Made by a program: the position numbers and the translations under genes
Assembly (NCBI GenBank): GCA_963738305.1
Contig: CAVTVU010000006.1
Location: forward strand, 248,001 to 312,000
Reading direction: 5' to 3'
Length of the DNA stretch: 64,000 bases
Origin: JBBRHQ01 sp963738305
Lineage (GTDB): Bacteria; Actinomycetota; Thermoleophilia; Solirubrobacterales; 70-9
In this document: piece after piece, positions 17,804 through 25,970 of the stretch
Layout of the letters: the number at the start of each line of letters is the position of its first letter
Position numbering within the stretch: the first letter of the stretch is position 1
The notes under the pieces: generated by a model
Database searches by the model: none
What the model was told of the DNA's origin: nothing
The model's input: only the letters and a program-made list of their open reading frames with translations

Positions 17804-18219
17804 TACCGCGCCATATCCGCCGGTGTCCTCGACTGTCCGCTTACGGCTCTGTAGTGCGGATTGCGTCGCTTGATCGGTTCCTCCGGTGTCCGCAAGAATC
17901 CCCGCTTTGCCGCCCGTAGGGTTGCAGTTGGGTAGCAGTCTCAGCGCAGCGTCGCCCGCATGCGCTTCGGCGGCAACGTACGCCCGCCTCACCGGCAAAG
18001 GGCAGCGGCGTCGAGCTGACGAATTGATCCACGTTCTCCTGCGACATCGCCTACTCCGACAGCCCGGCGGTTTCGAGGGTCCCTCTGGAACGAACCTAAG
18101 GGACCTTCTGGGTGGACTCAACCGTGACGCTCCCCTTGGGCAAACGAGCGACAACGGCGGCTTCCGCAGCCTTGGGGTCTGCTGCGCGAAGGTCAACGAG
18201 GATTTTGCCGCACCCGTGC
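17804..18219. other. Intergenic stretch with SnoaL gene debris
   Basis: No intact gene is seen. On the minus strand an ending LETAGLSE plus stop (near 18055-18080) is followed by a new start MSQENVDQF at 18047 that runs out of homology after about ten codons. These are the tail and head of two SnoaL-like genes. A 42-codon open stretch near 18100-18220 (minus) shows plausible protein-like composition but matches nothing I know. Confidence 0.5.
17919..17940 (+). repeat. Tandem 11-bp doublet GGGTTGCAGTT / GGGTAGCAGTC
   Basis: Located 115 nt right of tRNA-derived copy 3. Same GGG...AGT(T/C) design as the doublets at 15998, 16486, 22490, 50580 and 62389. Confidence 0.45.
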
Positions 18220-18606
18220 TCATAGTCCGGCGGCTTCGAGGGCCTCCTGAACCTCTTGATAGAGGCAGATCCGCACGATCAACCCGTCGCGGATCGTGCA
18301 GAGCCAGGTCCCGCGAACCTGCACCTCGATCCCGTCCCGGCCCCGCAGGCGGTTCGTGAAAGGCATGACCACGTGCTCCCCGGCATCGATGTATTCGGCC
18401 CCGAGCTGAACCACGTCGAAGGCCTCCCAGAACTCCTCCGAGAGACGTCGCATCTGGTTGAGGCTGTAGATGCCTCGGTCCATGCCGATCGCTCGCGAAG
18501 TGTCGAGCTCGAAATCTGGCGCAAAGTCTTCGGACCCAGCGTCAACGTCGCCGCGGTGCCAGGCTTCAAAGGAGCGGCGGGCGATCTCCACGTTCTCCTG
18601 CGACAT
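18220..18606 (-). CDS. SnoaL-like (NTF2-fold) protein, MSQENV type
   Basis: A 128-residue protein: MSQENVEIARRSFEAWHRGD, then FAPDFELDTSRAIGMDRGIY, HVVMPFTNRLRGRDGIEV, and the ending LYQEVQEALEAAGL. The MSQENV start and EALEAAGL end mark a SnoaL-like subfamily that is very abundant in Thermoleophilia. Function unknown; the fold has a deep pocket. It is intact. The stop overlaps nothing, and gene debris of two similar proteins lies directly downstream, suggesting a former tandem array. A SnoaL domain alone does not show an enzyme activity. Confidence 0.8.
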   Translation of the reverse strand: MSQENVEIARRSFEAWHRGDVDAGSEDFAPDFELDTSRAIGMDRGIYSLNQMRRLSEEFWEAFDVVQLGAEYIDAGEHVVMPFTNRLRGRDGIEVQVRGTWLCTIRDGLIVRICLYQEVQEALEAAGL

Positions 18607-18689
18607 CCCCTGCGCAGTATCGCTGAGGTTGGAGCCGACGGACGGGCGTTTCTTCTGGACCCCTCTAGATCGGGCTTAGACTCGGTACC

Positions 18690-18953
18690 GTGCCGCCATT
18701 TAGGGTCAACATCGAGGGATCCAACCTGAAGCGGGCAAGTGAAGCCCTGGGGCGGCACGCCGATATTTCGCAGACGTGGGGCCCAGCATCCAGCCGGTTT
18801 ATCGAGGGCGCGGGGTCAGACGTCGAAGCTCGTCACATCGAGGCGGTGCTTGAGGCCGAAACCGCTCTGGCAGCTGAGGGTCGGGTGCGGGAAGCCCTGC
18901 CGCCAGACGGCTACACCATCACGGCAGTCGAGCCCTTAGAGAACTCAAACTGA
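18690..18953 (+). CDS. Hypothetical 87-residue protein
   Basis: Not recognised. It reads MPPFRVNIEGSNLKRASEAL, then ETALAAEGRVREALPPDGYT and ends AVEPLENSN. It is a soluble alpha/beta-type composition without membrane segments or cysteines. The GTG at 18690 is preceded by TAGACTCGGTACC, with a possible -10-like TAGACT and no clear ribosome site, so it may be leaderless. It is divergent from the SnoaL gene at 18220. The 190 bp after its stop contain nothing I can name. Confidence 0.45.
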   Translation: MPPFRVNIEGSNLKRASEALGRHADISQTWGPASSRFIEGAGSDVEARHIEAVLEAETALAAEGRVREALPPDGYTITAVEPLENSN

Positions 18954-19147
18954 GAGCGCGGCGCTGTCGGGTGTGCCGGCCTGCCTCCTATCTTGCCGCC
19001 CAATCGGCGAGTCCCGTCTTGTTCCGCGGGGCTCTCCAACGGGCAGGCACCCAGGCGCGTTTGTTGGGGGGTTGCGGCTGAGGGGCTATCTAAGGACCTG
19101 GCTCCCAGCGAGGCGTGAGCTCCCTCCCCCGCCGGCCGTGCATAAGG

Positions 19148-20356
19148 CTAAGGCGAACACCTCACGTTGACGCACTGGAGCGAGTTGCCGTTACCGCTCG
19201 CGTGGTTGCCGCCGCCATCGGTTACGCCAGGAACTGCCTCGATCCCTAGGTTGCCGTTGTTGGTCGCGGTGTTCCAGCCGATGAAGGTGTCCGGGGCGTT
19301 GACCTGGATGCCGTCGTCGGCGAAGGTGTCCACCGTATTTCCCACGACCCGCGTGTTTGTCGGAGTGGGTCTGACTACGATCCCGTCGTTACCCCCGGCG
19401 CCTCCGAAGAGCGAGTTGTAGCGCAGCACATTGCCGTTCCCATCCAGGAGTTCGAGCGCCGGCAGCCCCACCCCGGAGCTAGCATCGATGTTGTTGTACT
19501 CGACGAGATTGTCGTTGCCCCCAAGTTCTGCCTCGATGGCGTAACTGACGGTTATGTGGTTAGAGGCAATGTGGTTGCGATCACCGCCGATGGCCAAACC
19601 GCCCCCGAACGTGTTGTGGAAGATCTCGCTTTGGTCCACCGCAGCGTCGATGCCAACTCCAAACTGCGTGCTCGTGGTATTGCCCTTAATGACCATTCCT
19701 ACGGCACGGCTTATGTTCATTGCGTCTGCGTCACCGTAGAATTGATCGCGGACCAGTTGATTGCCAGCCGAGGAATCGATTCTTAGGCCGAACCCCGCGC
19801 CATCGACCCCGCTATCGATGACTCCGTTGGCGTTTGATCTGCCTTCAATCACCATCCCGTCGCCCGAATGTCCTGGTCCGAGAAATCGGAATCCGCTGAT
19901 TGCGGTTCGGAGGAACTTGTTTCATCTGGATGAGGCTTTCAGCATTACCGCGGGGTCGCCTCCAAAGATGGAGCTGTCGCGGATCACGTTGTTCCAGGAG
20001 TCGGAGAGGATCAGCCCGACGCGATGCTCGCCGTCGGCCGGCGAGGGTTCGACGTTGAGGTTGGATAGCGTGTTGCCATCGGCCCCCGCGAGGAGAATCG
20101 ATCGCTCAAAGCCGAGAACCGTGCCGTTGACGATTCGCACGCGGTCATAGCCGCTGTTCTCGATGCCGATCTCACCGGTGTTGGCCAGGCAGTCGGGATC
20201 GGGCTGTTGGGGCTGTTGGGGCTGTTGGGGCTGTTGGCAAACCGGGCCGTGCAGCGTGTGCCCGTTTAGGTTCAGGGTGATCCGATCAGCACCGATGATG
20301 ATGCCGTCCCCTGGGCAGTTCAGATTGCTCTGAAGCTTTGCGCTGTGGCCCGCCAC
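19148..20356 (-). pseudogene. Right-handed parallel beta-helix protein with in-frame stop, N-terminus lost
   Basis: Two open parts in the same frame (20356-19922 and the remainder to 19148) separated by a TGA at 19922. The first has LNCPGDGIIIGADRITLNLN and GHTLHGPVC, then a QQP repeat (four GGCTGTTGG units); the second has many N-V-I-x-G-N turns, such as VIKGNTTSTQFGVGIDAAVD and NIDASSGVGLPALELLDGNG, typical of NosD/pectate-lyase-like helices. Such proteins are usually secreted, but no signal peptide remains: the gene begins at a phage terminase remnant (20345). The role is unknown. The stop could be an error or a true nonsense mutation. Confidence 0.65.
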
Positions 20357-20479
20357 GGGCGGCGAGGCTGGCGGATCGACAAGGCGAACCGGGGCGACAC
20401 GATCGACGCCGTCGTCGCCCTGGCGATGGCGCTCGACCGGCTCGAAAACCGGCCCCAGCCCACGAGGTTGGTCGGGTAG
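20345..20479 (+). pseudogene. C-terminal remnant of phage terminase large subunit
   Basis: An open stretch reading ARHGRRGWRIDKANRGDTID and then AVVALAMALDRLENRP before a TAG. The GWRIDK...IDAVVALAMALDR pattern is characteristic of the last 40-50 residues of actinophage large terminase proteins (nuclease domain end). Everything before is lost; the sequence abuts the truncated beta-helix gene on the other strand. With the HNH gene following, this is a prophage scrap. Confidence 0.55.
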
Positions 20480-20481
20480 TT

Positions 20482-20745
20482 CTGAAGCGGCCCTGCCTGC
20501 GCTGCGGAGCGCTCACCGATGGCTCCTACTGTGCCGACCATCGGCCCCGCCGGCCCGGTGGCCGCGAACCTGCACAGCTCCGGGCTCGAGTGTTCGCCAC
20601 CTACGGGCGACGCTGCCGCGACTGCGGCCGCTCAGATGTCCCGCTCGAGGTCCATCACGTCAATGGCGACCCGTTCGACAACCGGATGCAGAACACGATC
20701 CCTCTCTGCCGCGATTGCCACCGATCGCCGGAGATGCACCGCTGA
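20482..20745 (+). CDS. HNH endonuclease, phage-type
   Basis: About 87 residues with two zinc-binding Cys pairs (CLRCG, CRDCG), a YCADH segment, and the HNH core VHHVNGDPFDNRMQNTIPLC with the ending CRDCHRSPEMHR. This is the small HNH nuclease found next to terminase genes in actinophages, where it helps DNA packaging. The start is uncertain: the homologous region begins at LKRPCL near 20482, with no ATG, GTG or TTG directly there. It follows the terminase remnant by 2 nt, so it is part of the same prophage scrap and is probably not expressed usefully. Confidence 0.7.
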   Translation: MKRPCLRCGALTDGSYCADHRPRRPGGREPAQLRARVFATYGRRCRDCGRSDVPLEVHHVNGDPFDNRMQNTIPLCRDCHRSPEMHR

Positions 20746-20812
20746 TCGACGTCCGAGTGATCGTCAGGCGCTTTGTCCTTTCGGCGATAGAGTCGGAGGT
20801 GAGGAGGACAGA

Positions 20813-21268
20813 ATGCCAGCACTAATGATTCACCACGTTGATCTCGCCGTTAGCGATGTTGAACGCTCGCTTGAGTTCTACCTCGCGATACTCGGTCCGC
20901 TTGGGCTGGGCTCCCACGTACGACCGGTCACGGATGGGGAGGGAGACGAGAATGTCTACCCGACCTACAGGGGCACCGAAGATGTCATCTACCTTCGTTG
21001 GGGCGACCAGTTCATCGCATTCCGGCAGGCGGATGGCGGCGAATACCGCTACTACGAGGTTGGTCTCGAGCACATTGCCTTCTACGTCGACGCCCCCGAA
21101 GACGTCGATGCCGCTTACAGGCGCTGCCTGGACATCGGCGCACGGATCCACTTCCCGCCCGAGGAGGATCGGGACATGCCGGGCTACTACGAGATGTTCG
21201 TCTTCGATCCCGATGGGATACGAGTCGAGGTCGCCTACAGCCCTGCTGTAACTATCGGCGGCGTCTAG
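20813..21268 (+). CDS. VOC-family protein
   Basis: A 151-residue vicinal-oxygen-chelate protein starting MPALMIHHVDLAVSDVERSL. It has the first-strand HHVDLAVSD His ligand, LEHIAFYVDAPEDVDAAYRR in the second module, and the closing FVFDPDGIRVEVAY with Glu. These are the usual metal-site positions. The ATG at 20813 follows a GAGGAGGAC ribosome site. Possible roles are lyase or dioxygenase; the substrate is unknown. It is transcribed away from the prophage scrap, with the msrA pseudogene 11 nt downstream. Confidence 0.8.
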   Translation: MPALMIHHVDLAVSDVERSLEFYLAILGPLGLGSHVRPVTDGEGDENVYPTYRGTEDVIYLRWGDQFIAFRQADGGEYRYYEVGLEHIAFYVDAPEDVDAAYRRCLDIGARIHFPPEEDRDMPGYYEMFVFDPDGIRVEVAYSPAVTIGGV

Positions 21269-21279
21269 GGAACAGCGTG

Positions 21280-21742
21280 ATGAACAACAACACCGAGACC
21301 GCGATCCTTGCGGGAGGCTGCTTCTGGGTCGTCCAGGGGCTGCTGCGCCACCGAGACGGAGTCATCTCCAGCCGGGTCGGATACACCGGTGGGGAGAACG
21401 ACAACCCGACCGACGAGAACCATCCGGTCACGCCGAGGCGGTCGAGATCGTCTTCAATCCCGGGCGCGTCTCCTACCGGGAATCCTCGAGTTCTTCTTCC
21501 AGGCCCACCGACCTGACCTTGGCGAACGCCTCGTCGGGTCCGACTACCGCTCTTTCTATAGGAGCGACGAGCAGCGCCGTGTCGCCAGTAGCACGGTCGC
21601 TGACGTCGACGCCTCAGACCTCTTCCCCGGCAAGGTCGTGACCAAGATCAGCGAGGCCACCGCTTCTGGGAGGCCGAGCCCGAAGACCAGGACTACTTCC
21701 AGCGCAACCCGGGCCGACGTGCACCTGCCATATACGTCCTAG
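21280..21742 (+). pseudogene. msrA: Peptide methionine sulfoxide reductase A remnant
   Basis: The start MNNNTETAILAGGCFWVVQG contains the GCFW catalytic motif of MsrA, followed by HRDGVISSRVGYTGGENDNP. Then the frame changes, and further conserved pieces follow in other frames: VSYREILEFFFQAH, SDYRSFYRSDEQRRVA, FWEAEPEDQDYFQRNPG. The last part ends early (IYVLDGVF) and lacks the usual C-terminal region. MsrA repairs oxidised methionine. The several frame changes plus divergent sequence point to real decay here rather than only sequencing error. Confidence 0.7.
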
Positions 21743-22549
21743 ACGGCGTTTTTGGTGGGCGCATTGGCGCGGTGACCAGGCGTCCCGCTCTAAGAATCCG
21801 GCTCCTGCTGCGCCAACGGATCGGGCATGGCCCGGGCCCGATGGCAGCTGCCATCGGGCGGAACCACGACGCACCCGATGTAGCCAGGGATCAGCGGCGC
21901 GGTCGGGCCCACCAAGTGAAGATCGTTGCCGCGGGTGGCGACCGTGAAGCCGTTGTTGCCGTCGATCCCGCCGCCGTCGATCATCAGCGCCTGCGATCCG
22001 TCGTCGGGCGCAAAGGGCTGGGGCCACTTCAACAGGCACCGGGAGTCCGAAGCAGGTTCTAGGCCGGTCGCTCTCCACCCGCCACGCAATCCCGACCATC
22101 GTTCGGGCAAAGCTCCGGGCTTCAACGAGCTACTACGCCGCCACCGGATCACGTATCGGTCACCGGCACCGTGGTGTGGCCCTGCCATCCCATCCCCTCC
22201 CTCGGAGGGGAACTGGCCCTCGGTCCCACTTGCATCCTCACGCTGAGGCTGGGCCGCCGAGGGCGCTGTTCATTTCGCTCCGGATAACTGCCGGGATCGG
22301 TAAGGGACAGGGCCCTGAGGTTGGGCTGGACTTGCGGCTGCGCGGAGCCCAACGCGCTCAGACCGGGCTACCGGGCGTGCGCGGGCTACCGAAGCGCGGC
22401 TCCCGGCGGGAACGACGGCGCGGCCCTGGGGCAAGTTGCAAGGCAACCCGCAGAGACCGCGCCGCGATGCACCCTAACTCGCCTGGCGTGGGGCCACGTT
22501 TGGGGCCAAGTGGCAGGGCGGCACAAGCGCAAACCGCTCTGTAATGCGA
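21743..22549. other. Stretch without a recognisable gene left of the tRNA
   Basis: A minus-strand open frame at 21790-22188 contains a Gly/Asn-rich stretch (MIDGGGIDGNNGFTVATRG) that could be the end of a secreted or beta-helix-like protein, but I cannot name it and its upstream part looks non-coding. The rest, to 22549, holds the doublet at 22490 and no integrase motif in any frame I read. Confidence 0.4.
22490..22513 (+). repeat. Tandem 12-bp doublet GGGGCCACGTTT / GGGGCCAAGTGG
   Basis: Imperfect 12-bp tandem pair 36 nt from the 3' end of the full tRNA. It mirrors the doublets beside the partial tRNA copies, although the sequence differs. Confidence 0.45.
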
Positions 22550-22623
22550 TGGGCCGGGGAGGACTCGAACCTCCGACCGACGGATTATGAGTCCGCTGCT
22601 CTGACCAGCTGAGCTACCGGCCC
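22550..22623 (-). tRNA. tRNA with CAU anticodon (Met, or Ile2 if lysidine-modified)
   Basis: Complete cloverleaf on the minus strand: acceptor GGGCCGG/CCGGCCC, D-arm GCTCAGCTGGTCAGAGC, anticodon loop CTCATAA (CAU at 22587-22589), T-arm GGAGGTTCGAGTCCTCC, discriminator A, no encoded CCA. It lacks initiator features, so it is an elongator Met or Ile2 tRNA. It is the anchor of the integration region to its left. Confidence 0.95.
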
Positions 22624-22787
22624 GCTGACCGCATTATCGCTGCCCCGAACAGCGGAAAGCCCCCATCTCTGGGGGCCGTCCGCCGAGGAGCCCCCCACCC
22701 CAGTGCCGCGCAACGCGCGCGTGGGGCTCCTACTGGAAAAGAACGGTTTTGGAGCGCATTTGCTTGCGCGAGGGGTTGATCGGTATG

Positions 22788-22801
22788 CGAACATGTGTTC
22801 G
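22788..22801 (+). promoter_or_regulatory. Perfect LexA (SOS) box
   Basis: CGAACATGTGTTCG fits the CGAAC-N4-GTTCG consensus of Gram-positive and actinobacterial LexA exactly. It overlaps the first GTG (22795) of the small gene to the right, so LexA bound here would block its expression. Confidence 0.65.
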
Positions 22802-23112
22802 TGACCTCGGACGGGACGGCGAGCGGACGCTTCAGACGGGCACTGAACGCGGGGAACGCCCGCGAGGCGCTGGAGGCCGCCGCCGAGATGCAGGTGGTCC
22901 CGCTCTTCGACGCGCTCGAGCTGCTCCGCCTCCTCGCCCAGGTCGGCGATCGTCGCTACCCACGGCTCGCCGGCCGCTGGGTCGAGCGCTACGCCGCCGA
23001 GCGGCGGGCCTCGCTGGGCGACGTGCAGCTGATCGCGGGCGCACTGGCCAGAATGGGTGAGGAGCCCGCCGACCCTGTCGTGCTCGAGACCCTGGAGTCG
23101 TTGGTGCGCTGA
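22795..23112 (+). CDS. Conserved hypothetical protein, probably SOS-regulated
   Basis: A 105-residue all-helical soluble protein: GRFRRALNAGNAREALEAAA, then VPLFDALELLRLLAQVGDRR and GRWVERYAAERRASLGDVQL. The alternating Ala/Leu/Arg helices suggest a small helical-repeat protein. I recall similar short proteins across Thermoleophilia but know no function. A perfect LexA box overlaps the GTG at 22795, so either that GTG or the one at 22801 (leaderless) is the start. The box predicts induction by DNA damage. It stands alone, to the right of the tRNA and convergent with the Hpt gene. Confidence 0.6.
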   Translation: MFVTSDGTASGRFRRALNAGNAREALEAAAEMQVVPLFDALELLRLLAQVGDRRYPRLAGRWVERYAAERRASLGDVQLIAGALARMGEEPADPVVLETLESLVR

Positions 23113-23149
23113 GGAGAACGCTGCGCGGCTGCGGCCGAACCGACTCGGC

Positions 23150-23512
23150 TCAGACGCTGAAGAGCTGCGCCAGGGAGCGGCCGACGTCCGGCGGCTCCTC
23201 GTTGCCCTCAGCCGCCGCGGCGGCTCCGTCGGCGAGGGCCTTGGCGGCGTCGGCGATCTGGTGGGCGCGGCCGGGACGCAGCTCGTTGGCCTTGCCCGCC
23301 TCGGCCAGGTCGGACTCCATCAGGCCGGCCAGCTCGGCGAGTCGCTGCAAGCCGACGACGGCGGCCGTGCCCTTCAGGGCGTGCGCTTCCTGGCGCAGCG
23401 TCTCGAAGTCGGTGGTGCCGGTCTCGAGCCCGGCCGAGATCACGTCGCAACGGCGCCGTGCCTCGGAAGCGAAGGAACTCTTCAGCTCCGCCTCGGAATC
23501 CGTCTCGCTCAT
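23150..23512 (-). CDS. Hpt (histidine phosphotransfer) domain protein
   Basis: A 120-residue four-helix phosphotransfer protein. The phospho-accepting His is in RQEAHALKGTAAVVGLQRLA, the standard HxxKG motif, followed by ELAGLMESDLAEAGKANELR. The family relays phosphate between hybrid histidine kinases and response regulators; no such partners are in this window. The ATG at 23512 overlaps the stop of the upstream lipoprotein gene (ATGA), so it is co-translated with it. That link between a thioredoxin-fold lipoprotein and an Hpt protein is unusual. Confidence 0.85.
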   Translation of the reverse strand: MSETDSEAELKSSFASEARRRCDVISAGLETGTTDFETLRQEAHALKGTAAVVGLQRLAELAGLMESDLAEAGKANELRPGRAHQIADAAKALADGAAAAAEGNEEPPDVGRSLAQLFSV

Positions 23513-24571
23513 TTGCCGGCAACCCCCTCCACGGCCCTCTCCAGTTCGTTGACGCCGAATGCGCCTTCTATCACGGTCCGGACCACGCCGTTGCGGTCGA
23601 TCACGAAGAGCCACGGCTCGCCGGGCAGGTTGAAGGCCCGAACCTGGGGCCGCACGCCCTTGCTCGGGTCGTTGTCGTTGTAGATCTCCATGTGGATGAA
23701 ATCGACCTTGTCGCCGTATTTCTCCTGCAACTGGGCGGCCACGTCAACCACGGGACCGCAGACCCGGCTTTGGCAGAACTGCGGTGTCGCAAAGATCAGC
23801 ACGATCGGCTTCTTCCCGAGGGAGTCGTAGAAGTCGGAGTGGTTCATCGACTCCGGAGGGATCCGGGTCGTGATCTTGGAGAGATCGCCGCCGACCGATT
23901 CGGGGGTCGGCGTGTGGATGCGGGGCGGTCGCTCTCCGACCCGGGGGACGCCGGTGAACTGGCCGACGATCGCGCTCGGCAAAAGGGTTGCCTCGAGCTT
24001 GCCGCCCCGCTTGATCATCGCCGCGATCCGCCATTCCCCGTTGCTGGGGAAGTCGAGGTGGGTGACGTAGACGGCAGTGGCGGAGTCGGGGTCGTTGGAG
24101 GTGGTGGCTGCCCGGAAGGCGGGCTTGGTCTCGAGGCTCTCGACTGAGGCGGTGAACGGGCCCTCGGCCGGCTGGCCAAGCGCCTTGGCCACGGACTTCT
24201 TCGAATTCGACCCAGCGCTTGCCGCTTGCCGCCCCGCCGGCGCCGGCACTCTCGGCGATGTAGAGCGCCACGTCCGCGTCCGGCACCTGGGTGCGGTCGC
24301 GCTCGAAGACGCCGAAGGAGTAGCGGTTTTCGCCCTCGTAGAAGACCTGGGAGGCGGGCGAGACGACCAGGTTCGAGGGACCGGACGCCGAGTTCAGGAC
24401 CTCGCCCAGCGCCTTGCCCTTTGCCGGAGGGAAGTTGCTCGCAGGCGGCGCCGGGCGGTCCGCGGCGGTGGCCGAGCCCGAGTCGGAGGATCCCGAGCTG
24501 CCGCAGCCGGGAAGGAGGGCAACGGTTGCGAGCAGGCAGAGTGAAGCGCTGGCGACTCGGAGGGAACGCAC
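23509..24571 (-). CDS. Lipoprotein with thioredoxin-like fold (one frameshift)
   Basis: Signal peptide MRSLRVASASLCLLATVALL with lipobox LLPGC (Cys ~23), so it is likely lipid-anchored outside the membrane. The C-terminal half is thioredoxin-like, with KKPIVLIFATPQFCQSRVCG holding two Cys spaced by four residues, then VDFIHMEIYNDNDPSKGVRP and PWLFVIDRNGVVRTVIEGAF. The arrangement is close to SCO/TlpA-like proteins, possibly a thiol redox or metallochaperone role. The middle part changes frame near 24212. The final ATGA overlaps the Hpt start. About 345 residues after repair. Confidence 0.78.
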
Positions 24572-24679
24572 GCGGCCATGTTAGTTGCGCAGCCGGGCGG
24601 CCGCCGCGTGCCACGGCGCGGACTCCGCCCCCGCGTACTAGGGTGGCGCGGATCCGGAGACGAGCGAGAGGAGCGCATC

Positions 24680-25402
24680 TTGGCGAAGCGATCGGCACTC
24701 ATAACGGGGGCATCGAGCGGGATCGGGCTGGCGATCGCGCGGGCGCTCGGCGACGAGGGCCACTCGCTGACCGTCGCCGCCCGCAGACCGGAGAAGTTGG
24801 AGGCGGCGGCGGCGGGACTGCGCGAGGAGGGTTTCGAGGTACTCAGCGTGCCGGCAAACATGACGTCCGAGGAAGAGATCGTCGGTGTCTTCGAGCGGCA
24901 CAAGGAGGCCTACGGGCGGCTAGACGTGCTCGTCAACAACGCCGGCGTGGGGATCGGCCAGCCGGTCCACGAGATCGGCGTAAAGCAGCTCGACATGCAG
25001 CTCGGCGTCAACCTTCGGGCGCTGATCATCGGCACCCGCGAGGGGTTGCCGCTGCTGCGCGCGGCGGGCGAGGAGCACGGAAAGGCGCTGATCGTCAACA
25101 CCGCGTCGATCGCGGGCAAGACGGGCCAGGGGTGGCTCTCGGTCTATGCCGCGACGAAGGCGGCGGTGATCAACTTCAGCCAGGGGACGCAGAAGGAGAT
25201 CGGCGACGCCGGGATCCAGTGCACGGCCCTGGCGCCGGCCTTCGTCGACACGCCGATGACCGAGTTCGTCAAGGACCAGGTCAAGGCCGAGGAGATGATC
25301 CAGCCGGAGGACCTCGGCGAGGCGGTGCGGTTCCTGCTGCGGACCTCGCGCTACTGCCTGGTGCCGGAGATCGTCTTCATGCGGCCCGGCGACGGGCTCT
25401 AG
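24680..25402 (+). CDS. Short-chain dehydrogenase/reductase
   Basis: A classical SDR of 240 residues. The Rossmann motif TGASSGIGLAIA is at the N-terminus, then DVLVNNAGVGIGQP, the catalytic Ser in LIVNTASIAGKTGQG, and YAATKAAVINFSQG carrying Tyr-x3-Lys. The PANMTSEEE segment suggests NADP or NAD use cannot be settled by eye; an AARRPEK basic pair after strand 2 favours NADP. The TTG at 24680, preceded by GAGAGGAG, is the preferred start because homology begins right after it. The substrate is unknown. The gene is convergent with the next one, the stops overlapping by 4 nt. Confidence 0.88.
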   Translation: MAKRSALITGASSGIGLAIARALGDEGHSLTVAARRPEKLEAAAAGLREEGFEVLSVPANMTSEEEIVGVFERHKEAYGRLDVLVNNAGVGIGQPVHEIGVKQLDMQLGVNLRALIIGTREGLPLLRAAGEEHGKALIVNTASIAGKTGQGWLSVYAATKAAVINFSQGTQKEIGDAGIQCTALAPAFVDTPMTEFVKDQVKAEEMIQPEDLGEAVRFLLRTSRYCLVPEIVFMRPGDGL

Positions 25403-25863
25403 GGCGTTCGGGCGGGCTCCCGCTCGGGCGTTTGCGGGGCGGCGCCGGGTGGCCGGGCACGCCGGCGGAGACGCCGCAGGTCGTGGACGCGGAAGCGATC
25501 CCGCGGGCGCGTCGGGGGTGCTGCGGCCGTTCGAGGCGCGTCGCGGCCCCCATCGGCAAGCAGGCTGAGCTCGAGGTAGGAGCGCAGAGCGCGCAGCTCG
25601 CGGCGGGTCGCTCGCCGGGAGCGCCTGCCGGCGCCGGTGAACTCGTCCCAGGCGAGGGCGAAGGAGGCGAAGTCGGTCCGGCCCCCGTTGCGGTGAGCGG
25701 CCAGCATCGGACAGACGCCACCGTCGCGGTCGGTGTAGGCGCCGACGATGATCTCGTTGGCGTCGATGCCGCGGAGCATCGCCTCGCGGGTGTGGCGGGG
25801 AAGGCCCTGTGCCGCCGCGCGCAGGCGGGCGGAGCGCCGGCGGCGGCTTGCCCTGGTGAACAT
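25399..25863 (-). CDS. Conserved actinobacterial hypothetical protein
   Basis: A 154-residue basic protein: RLRAAAQGLPRHTREAMLRG, then IDANEIIVGAYTDRDGGVCP and MLAAHRNGGRTDFASFALAW. The GIDANEIIVGAYTD...GGVCPMLAAHR pattern is a conserved actinobacterial motif of unknown function. The C-terminus is long and Arg-Pro rich. The ATG at 25863 starts just before the homologous region; upstream in-frame ATGs would add a low-complexity leader. It is divergent from the glycosyltransferase gene to its right. Confidence 0.7.
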   Translation of the reverse strand: MFTRASRRRRSARLRAAAQGLPRHTREAMLRGIDANEIIVGAYTDRDGGVCPMLAAHRNGGRTDFASFALAWDEFTGAGRRSRRATRRELRALRSYLELSLLADGGRDAPRTAAAPPTRPRDRFRVHDLRRLRRRARPPGAAPQTPEREPARTP

Positions 25864-25970
25864 GGGGGGATGGATAGCGACTCCCGCCCACCCGGTGAGG
25901 GGCGGCGGAGGCGCCGAACGGGAACTTTCAAGGACGGGGGCGCCGGAGCTTTCGGACGGCGGGGAGGCCG

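Larger units (their letters stand above)
15871..22623. mobile_element. tRNA(CAU)-anchored accretion region of decayed integrative elements
   Basis: Bounded on the right by a complete CAU tRNA and divided by three partial copies of its 3' half (15871, 16407, 17758), the usual footprint of site-specific integration into a tRNA. Four tandem 11-12 bp doublets lie near these copies. Contents: a broken DUF4160 next to DUF2442, an antitoxin-like gene, SnoaL and VOC proteins, phage terminase and HNH remnants, a nonsense-interrupted beta-helix gene and an msrA pseudogene. No integrase was found, so the elements look immobile or are moved in trans. Confidence 0.65.

Noticed and set aside
20200..20236. 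Four GGCTGTTGG units as a regulatory microsatellite
   Set aside because: They lie in frame inside the beta-helix gene and code for a QQP linker.
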